DNA of 64,000 nucleotides from assembly GCA_014534425.1 (NCBI GenBank), contig JACVRN010000010.1:1-64000 (forward strand), read 5' to 3'. Below are positions 26,226 to 34,877 of this stretch, one piece after another. This DNA comes from Pyrinomonadaceae bacterium. Its GTDB lineage: Bacteria > Acidobacteriota > Blastocatellia > Pyrinomonadales > Pyrinomonadaceae. A program made the translations under genes and the position numbers. The stretch's first letter is position 1. The number at the start of each line of letters is the position of its first letter. Below the pieces are notes generated by a model. That model searched no databases, was not told the origin of the DNA, and worked only from the letters and a program-made list of their open reading frames with translations.

Positions 26226-27308
26226 TTAACTCCGCTTCTTTCGTTTACCCGAGCCGCGCTTGCGGCCTAGTTTTTTATAGCCATCACCCTTCCCTTTGCT
26301 CTTTGCGGACTCCGCACTTAACAACGCATATAGCCCATCGAAGATGACGCTGCACTGCTGTAGCAGCTTGCGGTCGTCTTTGAGCAGTTCAGAAAGCCCC
26401 AAGACTGTCGTGTTGACGCCTGCGACTTCAAGCCGGTTAAACTTATTGTCTTTGAGATCAATGTCGTGAACGATTTCGGCAATCTCCACCAACGCCCGGT
26501 TGTCATCGAAGCCGAACCGTTTGATTAAGGTCTCGAAGGTGCAGTTCTCGCCCCGATGAGTGAATTCGGTGCCGAACATGTCGAAGGGGATGCCACCCTC
26601 GACCGCCTCGCCCTCTCCGACGAAGTGGAAGCGCGGGCGTTTATCTATGAACTGCTTGATCAGCCAGGCGGATGCCAGCCGGTCTATGTGCAGGTTACGG
26701 CGCGTCACCCAGCGTCGGCCTTGATACTGAGATATGTCCAGGGCATCGCTCCGGGCAGCGCACGTCTTGGCAGTCGCCTTCCCATGACTCTGCGAGGCTC
26801 GCAGCGCTTTCTGGCACTGTTCGTAGGCCTTCATCGCTGCGGCCCGGCCACCGGCGTCGAAGAAGTCTGTCGAGACGACGCGCTCCAACTCTGCGTGCAG
26901 CTTGTCCAGTTCAGCCTCGTACCTGGCTAATCTTCCAGCAGAGAGATGGCCGCCCCGCTTCTGCTCGCGGATTGTTCCTGTCAGACCATCGAAATCCGCA
27001 GTAACGCGCGCGTACTCCTCGTCCCGCCCCTTGCGGAAAGCATTGATTATCTCTTCGTCAGTCGCACCTTCGACCGCGCCCGCCCGTAATACCGTGGCCT
27101 CGCCGCCCGAAGATTCTATCTCCTGCTTGAGCCACTGGAAGTCCTCATGCGTCTTCTCGTTGAAGGGCAAGATGTAGACTGAGTTTTTAATCGAGATGGC
27201 ACCCAGCTTCTGTAGCTTGCGCCACACGCTCACACGCAGATTCGTGGGCTTTGACGGTAACAGGTGGATAAGGATCATCCACTCGTGCTTTGCTTCTCTT
27301 CCTGGCAT
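26226..27308 (-). CDS. chrB: Chromate resistance protein ChrB
   Basis: The 360-aa two-domain protein is probably a chromate-responsive regulator or accessory factor. The N-terminal part (WMILIHLLPSKPTNLRVSVWRKLQKLGAISIKNSVYILP) is the ChrB N-domain, and the middle carries a coiled region. The C-terminal ChrB domain begins WVTRRNLHIDRLASAWLIKQFID and contains IPFDMFGTEFTHRGENCTFETL and LVEIAEIVHDIDLKD. The tail is very basic (KLGRKRGSGKRKKRS), which could bind DNA. It is the first gene of an operon with MFS and DUF1259 proteins. Family identity is very sure; the inducer is not shown by sequence. Confidence 0.92.
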   Translation of the reverse strand: MPGREAKHEWMILIHLLPSKPTNLRVSVWRKLQKLGAISIKNSVYILPFNEKTHEDFQWLKQEIESSGGEATVLRAGAVEGATDEEIINAFRKGRDEEYARVTADFDGLTGTIREQKRGGHLSAGRLARYEAELDKLHAELERVVSTDFFDAGGRAAAMKAYEQCQKALRASQSHGKATAKTCAARSDALDISQYQGRRWVTRRNLHIDRLASAWLIKQFIDKRPRFHFVGEGEAVEGGIPFDMFGTEFTHRGENCTFETLIKRFGFDDNRALVEIAEIVHDIDLKDNKFNRLEVAGVNTTVLGLSELLKDDRKLLQQCSVIFDGLYALLSAESAKSKGKGDGYKKLGRKRGSGKRKKRS

Positions 27309-27383
27309 ATTATATGGTAACTAGCTATGTATTGTAACGAGTGTTACTAAAACACGCAAGGCGCATCTCCCTTGAGGCATTTT

Positions 27384-28382
27384 ATGAACACAGAAGGCAC
27401 TCTAATCCTGAGACGCAGCGAGGTCGCGTCGCTGTTGAATCTCAGGGAATGCATCGAAGCTGTTGAAGAGGCATTCAGGCTTAATGAGGAAGGACAAAGC
27501 TTGCCGCCCGGAGTCCTGGAAACACTTACGGGCGACGGCGGCTTCCATATTAAGGCGGCAGGGCTGAAGCTCACAGACAGAACTTATTACGCCGCGAAAG
27601 TTAACGGGAACTTCCCTCAGAACATGAGCAGGTGGGGGCTGCCGACGATTCAGGGAACCATAGCGCTCTGCGACGCGGAGAAGGGATATACGCTTGCCTT
27701 GATGGATTCAGTCGAGATAACCACTTTACGCACGGGCGCGGCCACGGCGGTCGCCGCGAAGTATCTTGCGAGGCCCAACTCCAGGGTGGCGACCGTCTGC
27801 GGCTGCGGCGTACAGGGCAGGATTCAGTTGAAATCTCTCATGGAAGTTCTACGGCTGGAAAAGGTCTATGCCTTTGATGAAGACGACTCTCGCGCCAGAA
27901 AGTTCGCCGAAGAGATGTCGGAGGAGTTGAGAATAGAGGTTACACCAGCTCAAGAGTTGTCGAGCGCGGCCCGTGACAGCGATGTCTGCGTCACGTGCAC
28001 CACGTCCAGGCACCCTATCCTCATGCAAGGAGACATTCGCCCAGGCACGTTTGTCGCGGCTATAGGTGCTGATAATCCAATCAAACAGGAACTAGACCCT
28101 TCGTTGATGATTTCGAACAAGGTCGTCGCAGACATTCTGGAGCAGTGCGCGATGATGGGCGACCTTCACCACGCGATTGAGGCAGGCGTTATTACCAGGG
28201 CAGACGTGTACGCCGAGCTTGGCGAAATAGTGACAGGCAGACTCCCCGGTCGCACGTCAGAAGATGAGACTATCATCTTTGATTCCACGGGCACTGCATT
28301 GCAAGATGTGGCGGCTGCCTCAATAGTGTACGATAAAGCGCTTAAAGCAGGAGTCGGGATTAAGGTAAATCTGGCTGACTAA
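27384..28382 (+). CDS. Ornithine cyclodeaminase / mu-crystallin family protein
   Basis: The protein has 332 aa. The NAD(P)-binding Rossmann region is VATVCGCGVQGRIQLKSLMEVL followed by KVYAFDEDDSRARKFAEEM. The N-terminal substrate part has GLKLTDRTYYAAKVNGNFP and the central LRTGAATAVAAKYLARP, all typical of the ornithine cyclodeaminase/alanine dehydrogenase (AlaDH-2) family. The C-terminus has GRTSEDETIIFDSTGTALQDVAAA. The exact activity (imine reductase, proline or alanine formation) is not determined. The ATG at 27384 has GAGG 6 nt upstream. It is monocistronic, divergent from ChrB. Confidence 0.9.
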   Translation: MNTEGTLILRRSEVASLLNLRECIEAVEEAFRLNEEGQSLPPGVLETLTGDGGFHIKAAGLKLTDRTYYAAKVNGNFPQNMSRWGLPTIQGTIALCDAEKGYTLALMDSVEITTLRTGAATAVAAKYLARPNSRVATVCGCGVQGRIQLKSLMEVLRLEKVYAFDEDDSRARKFAEEMSEELRIEVTPAQELSSAARDSDVCVTCTTSRHPILMQGDIRPGTFVAAIGADNPIKQELDPSLMISNKVVADILEQCAMMGDLHHAIEAGVITRADVYAELGEIVTGRLPGRTSEDETIIFDSTGTALQDVAAASIVYDKALKAGVGIKVNLAD

Positions 28383-28440
28383 GTTCCAGCCGAAGGAAAT
28401 CACACGGACAATAAAAGTTCAGCCATCAACTCTGAACCTT

Positions 28441-28459
28441 CCTATTGACAGGTAATAGG
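28441..28459. promoter_or_regulatory. PadR operator preserved upstream of the ADOP permease
   Basis: CCTATTGACAGGTAATAGG is an imperfect palindrome. Read in the gene direction, the same 19-bp element with two changes (CCTATTGACCGGTGATAGG) precedes the intact PadR gene at 56602. A second half-site CCTATCG (28481-28487) and the following ATGAAGAAACAG are also shared, with nearly the same spacing. This marks it as a PadR-type autoregulatory operator. Confidence 0.7.
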
Positions 28460-28505
28460 TCTCGCCGTACAATCGCCTCTCCTATCGTCTGAATAGTGGA
28501 GCCTT

Positions 28506-28563
28506 ATGAAGAAACAGAAGGCTGATCACGGGCGCGGTCGACGCTCTTCTCAGGGACGCATGA
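28506..28563 (+). pseudogene. PadR regulator reduced to its two ends
   Basis: The sequence opens ATGAAGAAACAGAAGGCTGAT (MKKQKAD), nearly identical to the MKKQKTD start of the intact PadR at 56602. Only about 35 nt later it closes CTTCTCAGGGACGCATGA, which in another frame reads L-L-R-D-A-stop, the C-terminus of PadR proteins (I-L-R-D-A in the intact copy). About 280 bp of the middle, with the whole winged helix, is missing and the two ends are out of frame. It is therefore a deletion relic, not a small gene. Confidence 0.75.
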
Positions 28564-28582
28564 ATGGGAAAGGATACTTGAT

Positions 28583-31246
28583 ATGTTGAAGAGGCTGCTG
28601 TGGGCACTGCTACGCAGGTCAGAGTCCGAGCGTGAATTGGACGAGGAACTGCATTATCACCTTGAGCGACAGATAGAGCAGAACGTCGCGGGCGGCATGA
28701 GCGCGGAGGAAGCGAGGCGCGCCGCCATGAGAGACTTCGGCGGATTGCAGCAAGCAAAAGAGAACTGTCGTGATGCGCGTGGCATCAGCTTCTTCGAGAA
28801 TCTGTGGCAGGATATACGCTACGGGTTGAGATTAATGCACAAGGCACCGGGCTTCACTGCCGTAGTGGTGGTGACGTTCGCTCTGGGCATCGCCGCCAAC
28901 GCTGTGATTTTTTCGGTCGTCAACGGCGTACTGCTCAAGCCTCTGCCCTACCCGCACCCTGAGCAACTCGTGACGCTCCATCAAAGTAAGCCTAATTTTG
29001 AAACAGGGGCTATCCCTTATCCTAACTTTCGTGACTTGCAGAAGGAGAATCATACGTTCTCGGCCATGGCGGTTTCGCGCAGTTCCGGCTTTACTCTGAC
29101 CGGCGTGGGCGAACCCGAGCGTGTCAGCGCGCAGCTCGTCACAGCAGACTTCTTCTCCCTGCTAGGGATTGAGCCTGTGCTTGGGCGTACCTTTGTTCCG
29201 GGCGAAGATGAGCGCGGCGCAGCACCCGTAGTTCTCATCAGCGCCGACCTATGGAAGCGAAAGCTAGGCTCTGCGTCGGACGTGATGGGCAAAGGCATTA
29301 ACCTGGACGACCGAAGCTACACGATTGTCGGCGTAATCCCCGCGAGCTTTAATCTTCGAGTCAATATCTTTAGCCAATCGGATGTCTACGTGCCGATAGG
29401 CCAGTGGGATAACCCTGCGTTACAGAATCGCGCAGTAGCCCTGGGCCTGCACGGGATTGGCAGGCTCAAAGACGGAGTCACCATCGAGCAGGCGCAAAGG
29501 GATTTAGACAGGGTGATGCGGAATCTCGCTGCGGCTTATCCGGCGACTAATAAGGATAACGGCGCGAAGGTCTTCCCGCTCAAGGAAAGAATGGTCGGCA
29601 ATGTCAGGCCGATACTGTGGATGTTGTTCGGAGCGGTCGGGTTCGTGTTGCTGATTGCCTGTGTGAACGTCAGCAATCTGTTGCTCGCGCGCTCGACCGT
29701 GAGGGCGCGCGAATTCGCCATTCGCGCAGCGCTGGGCGCGGGCCGCCTCAGACTGCTACGCCAATCTCTCACAGAGAGCATTCTGCTAGCCATGGTCGGC
29801 TGTGGGCTGGGGCTGCTTGTCGCGGAGTGGGGCGCGCGGGCCGCGCTCAATGTTCTGCCTGCCACGCTGCCGCGTGCGGAAGAGATAGGGCTTGATGGCC
29901 GAGTCCTGCTCTTCACCGTGGCAATTTCGCTGCTCACCGGCATGCTTTCGGGGCTGGTGCCAGCGCTGAGGACTTCATACTGGCGATTGTCAGAAACATT
30001 AAAGGAAGGCGGGCGCGGGGCTAGCAGTGGTCGTAGCCGCGCGCAAGGAATCTTTGTCGCGGTTGAGATAGCGCTGGCGCTCATCTTGTTGATAGGTGCA
30101 GGGCTGATGATTCGCAGCATAAATGCGCTCTGGAGCGTTGACCCAGGCTTCCGTCCTGACAATGTCCTGACATTCAATCTAGTCCTCCCGCCGTCGATGC
30201 AGTCGGCCAGCCCGGCTGTCGTGCGAAACACCCTGCGCGAACTCAGTGATGCGATTAACTCAACACAGGGAGTCCAGGCGGCTTCGTTCTCGGACGGCGC
30301 GTTCCCCATGCTTGACCAGGACGACCTGTTCTTCTGGCTAGCAGACCAGCCCAAACCCGCCACTCAGAGCGAGATGAGCATGGCGCACGTCAGCAGAGTT
30401 GAACCCGGCTATCTTACGGCCATGGGCATTTCGCTCAAGCGTGGCCGTTTCTTCTCACAGCAGGATGATGAGCGGTCACAGCCCGTCGCGGTGATTGACG
30501 AGAGCTTTGCCCGCAAATATTTCCCGAACGAAGACCCCGTCGGCAGGCAAATCAAATTCGACGACAACCAGAAACCACGGCAGATCATAGGGGTGGTCGG
30601 GCACGTGAAGCAGTGGGGGATAGCTACGGACGATAAGCAGTCGCTTCAGGCTCAGCTTTACCTACCGTTCAGGGCGTTGTCGGACGAAGAGCTAACAGGA
30701 GGGTCTGCCGTCGTGCGGGTGGCGGCACGCACAGATGAGTTGACGCCCGCTCTCTTCGATTCAATCCGCCGTACTGTCCGAAGCAAGAACAGCCAGAATG
30801 TCATCGCCGCGCCGCAGACGATGAATGAAGTAATCGCAAGCTCACTGTCGGCGCGCAGGTTCTCTATGATGCTGCTCAACGTCTTTGCGGTGGTGGCGCT
30901 CCTTCTGGCAAGCGTAGGACTCTACGGCGTCATCTCTTATCTTGTAGGCCAGCGAACGCACGAATTCGGCATCCGCCTGGCTCTGGGCGCACGACCCAAA
31001 GACGTATTTCGTCTGGTCTTGAGCCAGGGTCTGAAGATGGCACTGGGCGGCATTGTGCTTGGGCTAATTGCCGCGCTTCTTCTGACACGGTTGATGGTCA
31101 AGATGCTCTACGGCGTGAGCGCAACCGATCCAGCCACCTTCCTGGTCATTGCCTTGCTGCTGATGGCGGTGGCATTGCTGGCTAGCCTGGTTCCGGCGCT
31201 CAGGGCAACGAAGGTTGACCCTATGCTCACGCTGCGCTCCGAATGA
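28583..31246 (+). CDS. ADOP-type ABC transporter permease (MacB/FtsX)
   Basis: This 887-aa acidobacterial duplicated permease has an N-terminal cytoplasmic domain (ERELDEELHYHLERQIEQNVAGGMSAEEA through RDFGGLQQAKENCRDARG). A first MacB-type membrane helix, periplasmic domain and FtsX triple follow (IACVNVSNLLLARSTVRAREFAIRAALGAGR), and then a second copy (GVISYLVGQRTHEFGIRLALGARPKDVFRLVLSQG). The ATPase is encoded elsewhere. The substrate is unknown; relatives handle macrolides, peptides or lipoproteins. Its PadR partner gene has been deleted but the operator upstream remains. A homologue with intact PadR lies at 53595-56249. Confidence 0.92.
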   Translation: MLKRLLWALLRRSESERELDEELHYHLERQIEQNVAGGMSAEEARRAAMRDFGGLQQAKENCRDARGISFFENLWQDIRYGLRLMHKAPGFTAVVVVTFALGIAANAVIFSVVNGVLLKPLPYPHPEQLVTLHQSKPNFETGAIPYPNFRDLQKENHTFSAMAVSRSSGFTLTGVGEPERVSAQLVTADFFSLLGIEPVLGRTFVPGEDERGAAPVVLISADLWKRKLGSASDVMGKGINLDDRSYTIVGVIPASFNLRVNIFSQSDVYVPIGQWDNPALQNRAVALGLHGIGRLKDGVTIEQAQRDLDRVMRNLAAAYPATNKDNGAKVFPLKERMVGNVRPILWMLFGAVGFVLLIACVNVSNLLLARSTVRAREFAIRAALGAGRLRLLRQSLTESILLAMVGCGLGLLVAEWGARAALNVLPATLPRAEEIGLDGRVLLFTVAISLLTGMLSGLVPALRTSYWRLSETLKEGGRGASSGRSRAQGIFVAVEIALALILLIGAGLMIRSINALWSVDPGFRPDNVLTFNLVLPPSMQSASPAVVRNTLRELSDAINSTQGVQAASFSDGAFPMLDQDDLFFWLADQPKPATQSEMSMAHVSRVEPGYLTAMGISLKRGRFFSQQDDERSQPVAVIDESFARKYFPNEDPVGRQIKFDDNQKPRQIIGVVGHVKQWGIATDDKQSLQAQLYLPFRALSDEELTGGSAVVRVAARTDELTPALFDSIRRTVRSKNSQNVIAAPQTMNEVIASSLSARRFSMMLLNVFAVVALLLASVGLYGVISYLVGQRTHEFGIRLALGARPKDVFRLVLSQGLKMALGGIVLGLIAALLLTRLMVKMLYGVSATDPATFLVIALLLMAVALLASLVPALRATKVDPMLTLRSE

Positions 31247-31384
31247 ATCAGGCTATTTTCAGGGCACTGCGCGCACAAAAAAAATTGTGCAGGTCGTTAA
31301 TAAGATGTCGTGTCGTTCGTTATATAAGATGTGCAGATCGCCCATCACTGTTTCTGCCGTCTCAAAGTGACGAACGTTAAAGAT

Positions 31385-32710
31385 ATGAAAATCAAAATAT
31401 CCTTCGCAATTTTACTGATACTGGCGTTGTTCACCGCGAGCCACGCACAGACGCTTGACAAAGCCAAACTCGACCAGTTTTTTGACCGGCTCGCTGAAAA
31501 GAATAAGGCTATGGGGAGCCTTGCGATAGCCCGTGACGGCCAAGTTCTTTACACACGCGCCATCGGCTACAGCCAGATAAACGGAACCGGAAAGAAACCT
31601 TCGACCGCGACGACCAGATATAGGATTGGTTCGATTACGAAAATGTTCACCGCCGCGATGATCTTTCAGTTCGTCGAAGAAGGAAAATTAAAGCTGACTG
31701 ACACGCTCGACCGATTCTTCCCGCAGATTCCGAACGCCAAGAAAATTACCATCGCGCAGATACTCGCGCACCGTAGCGGAATACACAGTTTCACCTCAGA
31801 TACCGATTTCGCTTCGTGGGAAATGAAGCCGAAAACGAAGGATGAAATGCTGGCCGTTATTGCCAAGAGCCAACCCGATTTCGAGCCTGGCGAAAAGATG
31901 GCTTACAGCAATGCAGGCTATATCGTTTTGGGTTATATCGTCGAAAAATTAGCTGGCAAACCTTATCAGGAAGCCTTAAAGGAAAGAATCACTTCAAAGC
32001 TTGGGCTGAAGGATACATATCTCGGCACCGGAAACACCGAGGTCAACAAGAACGAGAGTTTTTCCTATAGCTACGCAGGAGGAGACTGGAAGCAGGAGAG
32101 TGAAACCCATTTGAGCATTCCGGGCGGTGCGGGCGCGCTTATCTCCACGCCGACCGATCTAGTCAAGTTCATTCAGGCGCTGTTCGACCTTAAACTGATT
32201 TCGCAGGAGAGCCTGAATCAGATGATGCAAAATAAGATGGGCATGTTCACTTACCCGCTCGACGGCAAAACCGTCTACGGGCACGGGGGCGGAATCGACG
32301 GCTTTAATTCGATACTGGTTTACCTGCCGGAAGAGAGGCTTGCGCTCGCCTACACTTCGAACGGGAAGGTTTACCCGCCAAACAATATTATTCTCGGCGT
32401 CTTCGACATTTACCGGAATAAGCCGTTTCAGATTCCGACCTTCGAATCGATAGCCGTCGGCCCGGAAGTTCTGGACAAATACGTAGGAGTTTATTCAAGC
32501 CCCGGCTTCCCCTTGAAAATTACTGTCACCAGAGATGGCGCGACGCTTTCGGCGCAGGCCGCAGGGCAATCCGCTTTCCCGCTCGAAGCGACAGCGCCGG
32601 ATAAATTTAAATTCGATCCGGCGGGGATAGTTATGGAATTCGACGCCGCGAAAAACCAGATGATTTTAAAACAGCGCGGGCGGGAGGCCGTTTTTACGAA
32701 GGAAAAATAG
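31385..32710 (+). CDS. Exported serine hydrolase, beta-lactamase class C/penicillin-binding family
   Basis: The 441-aa protein has a signal peptide (ISFAILLILALFTASHAQ). The catalytic motifs are complete: S-x-x-K in IGSITKMFTA, Y-x-N in MAYSNAGYIVLGYI, and H-G-G in VYGHGGGIDG, replacing KTG as in many esterase or D-aminopeptidase-like members. A C-terminal beta domain of about 100 aa (YVGVYSSPGFPLKITVTRDG) follows, typical of DUF3471-like tails. True beta-lactamase activity is not implied; esterase or peptidase function is equally likely. The ATG at 31385 follows AAAGATATG without a strong ribosome-binding site; a GTG at 31331 is also open. Confidence 0.9.
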   Translation: MKIKISFAILLILALFTASHAQTLDKAKLDQFFDRLAEKNKAMGSLAIARDGQVLYTRAIGYSQINGTGKKPSTATTRYRIGSITKMFTAAMIFQFVEEGKLKLTDTLDRFFPQIPNAKKITIAQILAHRSGIHSFTSDTDFASWEMKPKTKDEMLAVIAKSQPDFEPGEKMAYSNAGYIVLGYIVEKLAGKPYQEALKERITSKLGLKDTYLGTGNTEVNKNESFSYSYAGGDWKQESETHLSIPGGAGALISTPTDLVKFIQALFDLKLISQESLNQMMQNKMGMFTYPLDGKTVYGHGGGIDGFNSILVYLPEERLALAYTSNGKVYPPNNIILGVFDIYRNKPFQIPTFESIAVGPEVLDKYVGVYSSPGFPLKITVTRDGATLSAQAAGQSAFPLEATAPDKFKFDPAGIVMEFDAAKNQMILKQRGREAVFTKEK

Positions 32711-32742
32711 TCGTCATAATCAGTCGGGTGCTTTTAACGTCC

Positions 32743-32916
32743 GGTAGTGGGTCAGTTTGGAGTTGAGAGTAATGCTGATTGCGATTCACCACAGAGGCGC
32801 AGAGGGCACAGAGGATGCACAGAGGAATTCAACTCTCTGTGCTATCTCTGCGCTCTCTGTGCCTCTGTGGTGAAAACCGATTCTCATTTCACTCACCTTC
32901 TAACTGACCCACTACC
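32743..32916. mobile_element. MITE-like palindromic element, 174 bp
   Basis: Fifteen-bp terminal inverted repeats GGTAGTGGGTCAGTT and AACTGACCCACTACC enclose an imperfect full-length palindrome centred on GAATTC at 32825-32830. The arms are made of CACAGAGG-type units (CACCACAGAGGCGCAGAGG and its counterpart CTCTGTGCCTCTGTGGTG). Such 'CACAGAGGCACAGAG' palindromes are dispersed in many environmental genomes. There is no transposase inside, so it would move in trans. It lies between the serine hydrolase stop and the stop of the minus-strand gene, where it may act as a terminator. Confidence 0.75.
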
Positions 32917-32923
32917 TAACATC

Positions 32924-33490
32924 CTATTGGCTCGACGTTGCCTGATTATGCAGATCCCAGATTGCGTTAATCTCATCTTCCCCTAACGGAAACTGCAAAC
33001 CTCCAATTCGCATGTCCACCTTCTTGGCCTGAGCCAACCTGGCTACGGCCTTCCCGTCCAGATTGATACCGTATGCCATACCCTTGAGGTCGTCTTTTGA
33101 CTCTGTTCCGGCATAGGTCATTTCCCCTAGATTAATCACCTCACCATCGACTCTGGCATACAACGTGGTATCAGCAAAAGGCTCAATCGTCTTTGTGAAT
33201 ATGTACAGGGCGAATAAGTATTTATCTGGAGGAGTCTCTGGCTTGGTGCCCGTGAAAGATGTCTCTAGGCTAAAGAATATGCACGCGCCGGGCTGGACGC
33301 AGGTGATTGGAAAGATGGAAAACTTTAATTTGGTTTGATTCGTTGCCCGGTCGTATTCTTTCTCAACCTTACCCGCATGCTTACGCTTATTCTTAGCCTC
33401 TGTCTTACTTTTATCCTGCGCCCAGGCTGCTGCTGGAGCCAGGATTAGAAGAAGCGCTATTGCAAAGAATGAATATTTAAATAGTTTCAT
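32924..33490 (-). CDS. Secreted protein of unknown function
   Basis: The 188-aa product has a signal peptide (SFFAIALLLILAPAAAWAQ) and a basic segment (KSKTEAKNKRKHAGKVEKEYDRATNQTKL). A probable beta-rich domain follows with one pair of Cys (ITCVQPGACIFF), which could form a disulfide, and the C-terminal region ends GGLQFPLGEDEINAIWDLHN. The start has GGGAGA 6 nt upstream. I recognise no family. Its stop lies 8 bp from the MITE-like element. Confidence 0.75.
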   Translation of the reverse strand: MKLFKYSFFAIALLLILAPAAAWAQDKSKTEAKNKRKHAGKVEKEYDRATNQTKLKFSIFPITCVQPGACIFFSLETSFTGTKPETPPDKYLFALYIFTKTIEPFADTTLYARVDGEVINLGEMTYAGTESKDDLKGMAYGINLDGKAVARLAQAKKVDMRIGGLQFPLGEDEINAIWDLHNQATSSQ

Positions 33491-33536
33491 AGGTTCTCCC
33501 TGTCAAATTAAAGAGCGTTCAGGATAAGGGCAACAG

Positions 33537-33953
33537 CTAATTCAAATCCTTAGGCTCCTCGGCTTGTATGTCGCCGCCAAGCATCATCCCTTCTAGATTT
33601 CCCAGATTGCTTATTATTCCCAGCAAAGTCCCGTACATGGAGTCATTTTCCGGTATACCAATCCTTTGAGATTGGGCCTGTTCCTCTTGCGTATAAGTAT
33701 CCTCCGCCCTGTAAAGATGCGCCACTGCTATTAGAACTGCCGAACAGAACTCGTCCAAAGCATCACGCGCTTCAAAAAAATCATCATCTGTTTCATCAGC
33801 CTCCTCATCATAACGGCTCTGCCATTCCTTTATCTTAGCCTTCTTGATGAGGCTTACGACTGCCTGTGTATATAAGTCCTGTTCGGAAACGCGGCTGAAC
33901 TTACCTTCAATTGAAATCTTCAGCCCAAGATGCTTAACAGTAATTTCCGCCAT
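33537..33953 (-). CDS. Hypothetical acidic cytoplasmic protein
   Basis: The 138-aa protein has no signal or membrane segment. It is strongly acidic in the middle (EEADETDDDFFEARDALDEF) and Met/Gly-rich near the C-terminus (NLEGMMLGGDIQAEEP). A strong ribosome-binding site AAGGAGG 7 nt upstream of the ATG supports it as a real gene. The N-terminus (ITVKHLGLKISIEGKFSRVSEQDLYTQA) looks like a short beta-strand domain. The function is unknown. It starts the small minus-strand pair with the secreted protein at 32924 (46 bp apart). Confidence 0.7.
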   Translation of the reverse strand: MAEITVKHLGLKISIEGKFSRVSEQDLYTQAVVSLIKKAKIKEWQSRYDEEADETDDDFFEARDALDEFCSAVLIAVAHLYRAEDTYTQEEQAQSQRIGIPENDSMYGTLLGIISNLGNLEGMMLGGDIQAEEPKDLN

Positions 33954-34145
33954 TACCCTGCCTCCTTAAACTGAAATAACCGGCGCGCAGCTTAAAGCAC
34001 TCGATGTCGGGAAACATGACAACTCTGTGAATAATACTATCAAGCGGTCGGGTTGAGTAAGGGGCTTATTAAAGCACAATCTACATAACTTCCTAAAAAA
34101 TTCAGCTTCATACTCAAAATATTTTTACCCAAAATGAATAATTAA

Positions 34146-34331
34146 TGGCATAGGACGGCTGCGAAGAACGACCTTGACGAGTTGACGGCAGAGGTGGCTA
34201 GCATTAATACGCGTGCGCTGAGTGGTTATCGCGCCATTTATGGGCCTAACTCGTCGCAGTACGAGCAGGCCGGAGGCACACGCTCAAGCGAGCGCAAGCG
34301 TCCCACTAAGAAATCCGGTTCTAAATCCTGA
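34146..34331 (+). pseudogene. C-terminal relic of a small acidobacterial protein (YGPNSSQYEQAGGTR type)
   Basis: The frame, open from 34146 without a start codon, reads LDELTAEVASINTRALSGYRA then IYGPNSSQYEQAGGTRSSERKRP and a basic end. The 'YG-x-D/N-S-x-Y-E-Q-A/V-G-G-T-R-x-S-E-R-K' tail is the recognisable end of a small family of unknown function common in Acidobacteria and Cyanobacteria. The N-terminal half is missing and a stop (34143-34145) precedes it. Confidence 0.55.
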
Positions 34332-34347
34332 AGCACAAAATAAAGAG

Positions 34348-34397
34348 CAATCCGGGATTGGTCGATGGTGCAGCCACTATCGACTAATCCCGGATTG
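34348..34397 (+). repeat. 23-bp hairpin with compensating G-U pairs
   Basis: The arms 34348-34370 and 34375-34397 pair over 23 positions around a CAGC tetraloop. The only two departures are G opposite T, which are G-U pairs in a plus-strand transcript but A-C mismatches in a minus one. This suggests an RNA made from the plus strand. No U-tract follows, so a processing or attenuator-like element is as likely as a terminator. Confidence 0.6.
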
Positions 34398-34877
34398 TCC
34401 AGATAAGGCAAGAGGGAGCATGCATATTACATGCGTTTAAGCGGCTTGCCTTTCAATGCAACGATGAGGCTCTTGGCATTTACCACATAGCCTCTCCATG
34501 AGTTAAATCGTTTGCTCCAACCCGACGATGAGATGTTATGTTTCGCGTTGGAACAAGCTCCTCTGACCGCTCGATGCTCCCCATTGGCTTATAAGAGCAA
34601 CTTAATAATACCACACTTCGGGTTTGTCAGCTATATCATTCCCCCATGTTTCTATTCCCGTACCTGTCATAGCTGTAGACTTGATTCCAAGTCTGACCCA
34701 ATCCTCTTATCTTGTAAGATACCTTGAGCCGAGTAAGTCGTAGTAAGGCAAGCAGAGCTAATACGCTATTGCCTAGGTAGGATAAAAGGAAGAATAGGAG
34801 ATGGGTTCAGCGTCAGAGCAAGTTCTGACTGTTACAATTAAATGGCGGCATACTCATGTCGTCCATTTAATCCCTGC

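Larger units (their letters stand above)
33954..34877. other. Gene-poor stretch with one gene relic and a long hairpin
   Basis: There are about 920 bp without a complete gene. It contains the relic at 34146-34331 and the 23-bp hairpin at 34348-34397. The remainder (33960-34140 and 34400-34877) is more AT-rich than the surroundings. I see no convincing frame, RNA gene or promoter in it. Confidence 0.6.

Noticed and set aside
31385-32710. Class C beta-lactamase annotation
   Set aside because: Motifs fit the wider serine hydrolase family; HGG instead of KTG and the long C-terminal beta domain argue for an esterase/peptidase-like member, so resistance function is not claimed.
32747-32986. 79-codon plus-strand frame rich in Cys and Leu
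   Set aside because: It reads through the palindromic MITE-like element and into the antisense of the next gene; such 'LCALCASVV' frames are typical by-products of this repeat.
34222-34440. 72-codon plus-strand frame
   Set aside because: It overlaps the relic at 34146-34331 in another frame and runs into the hairpin; the relic frame has family-like sequence, this one does not.
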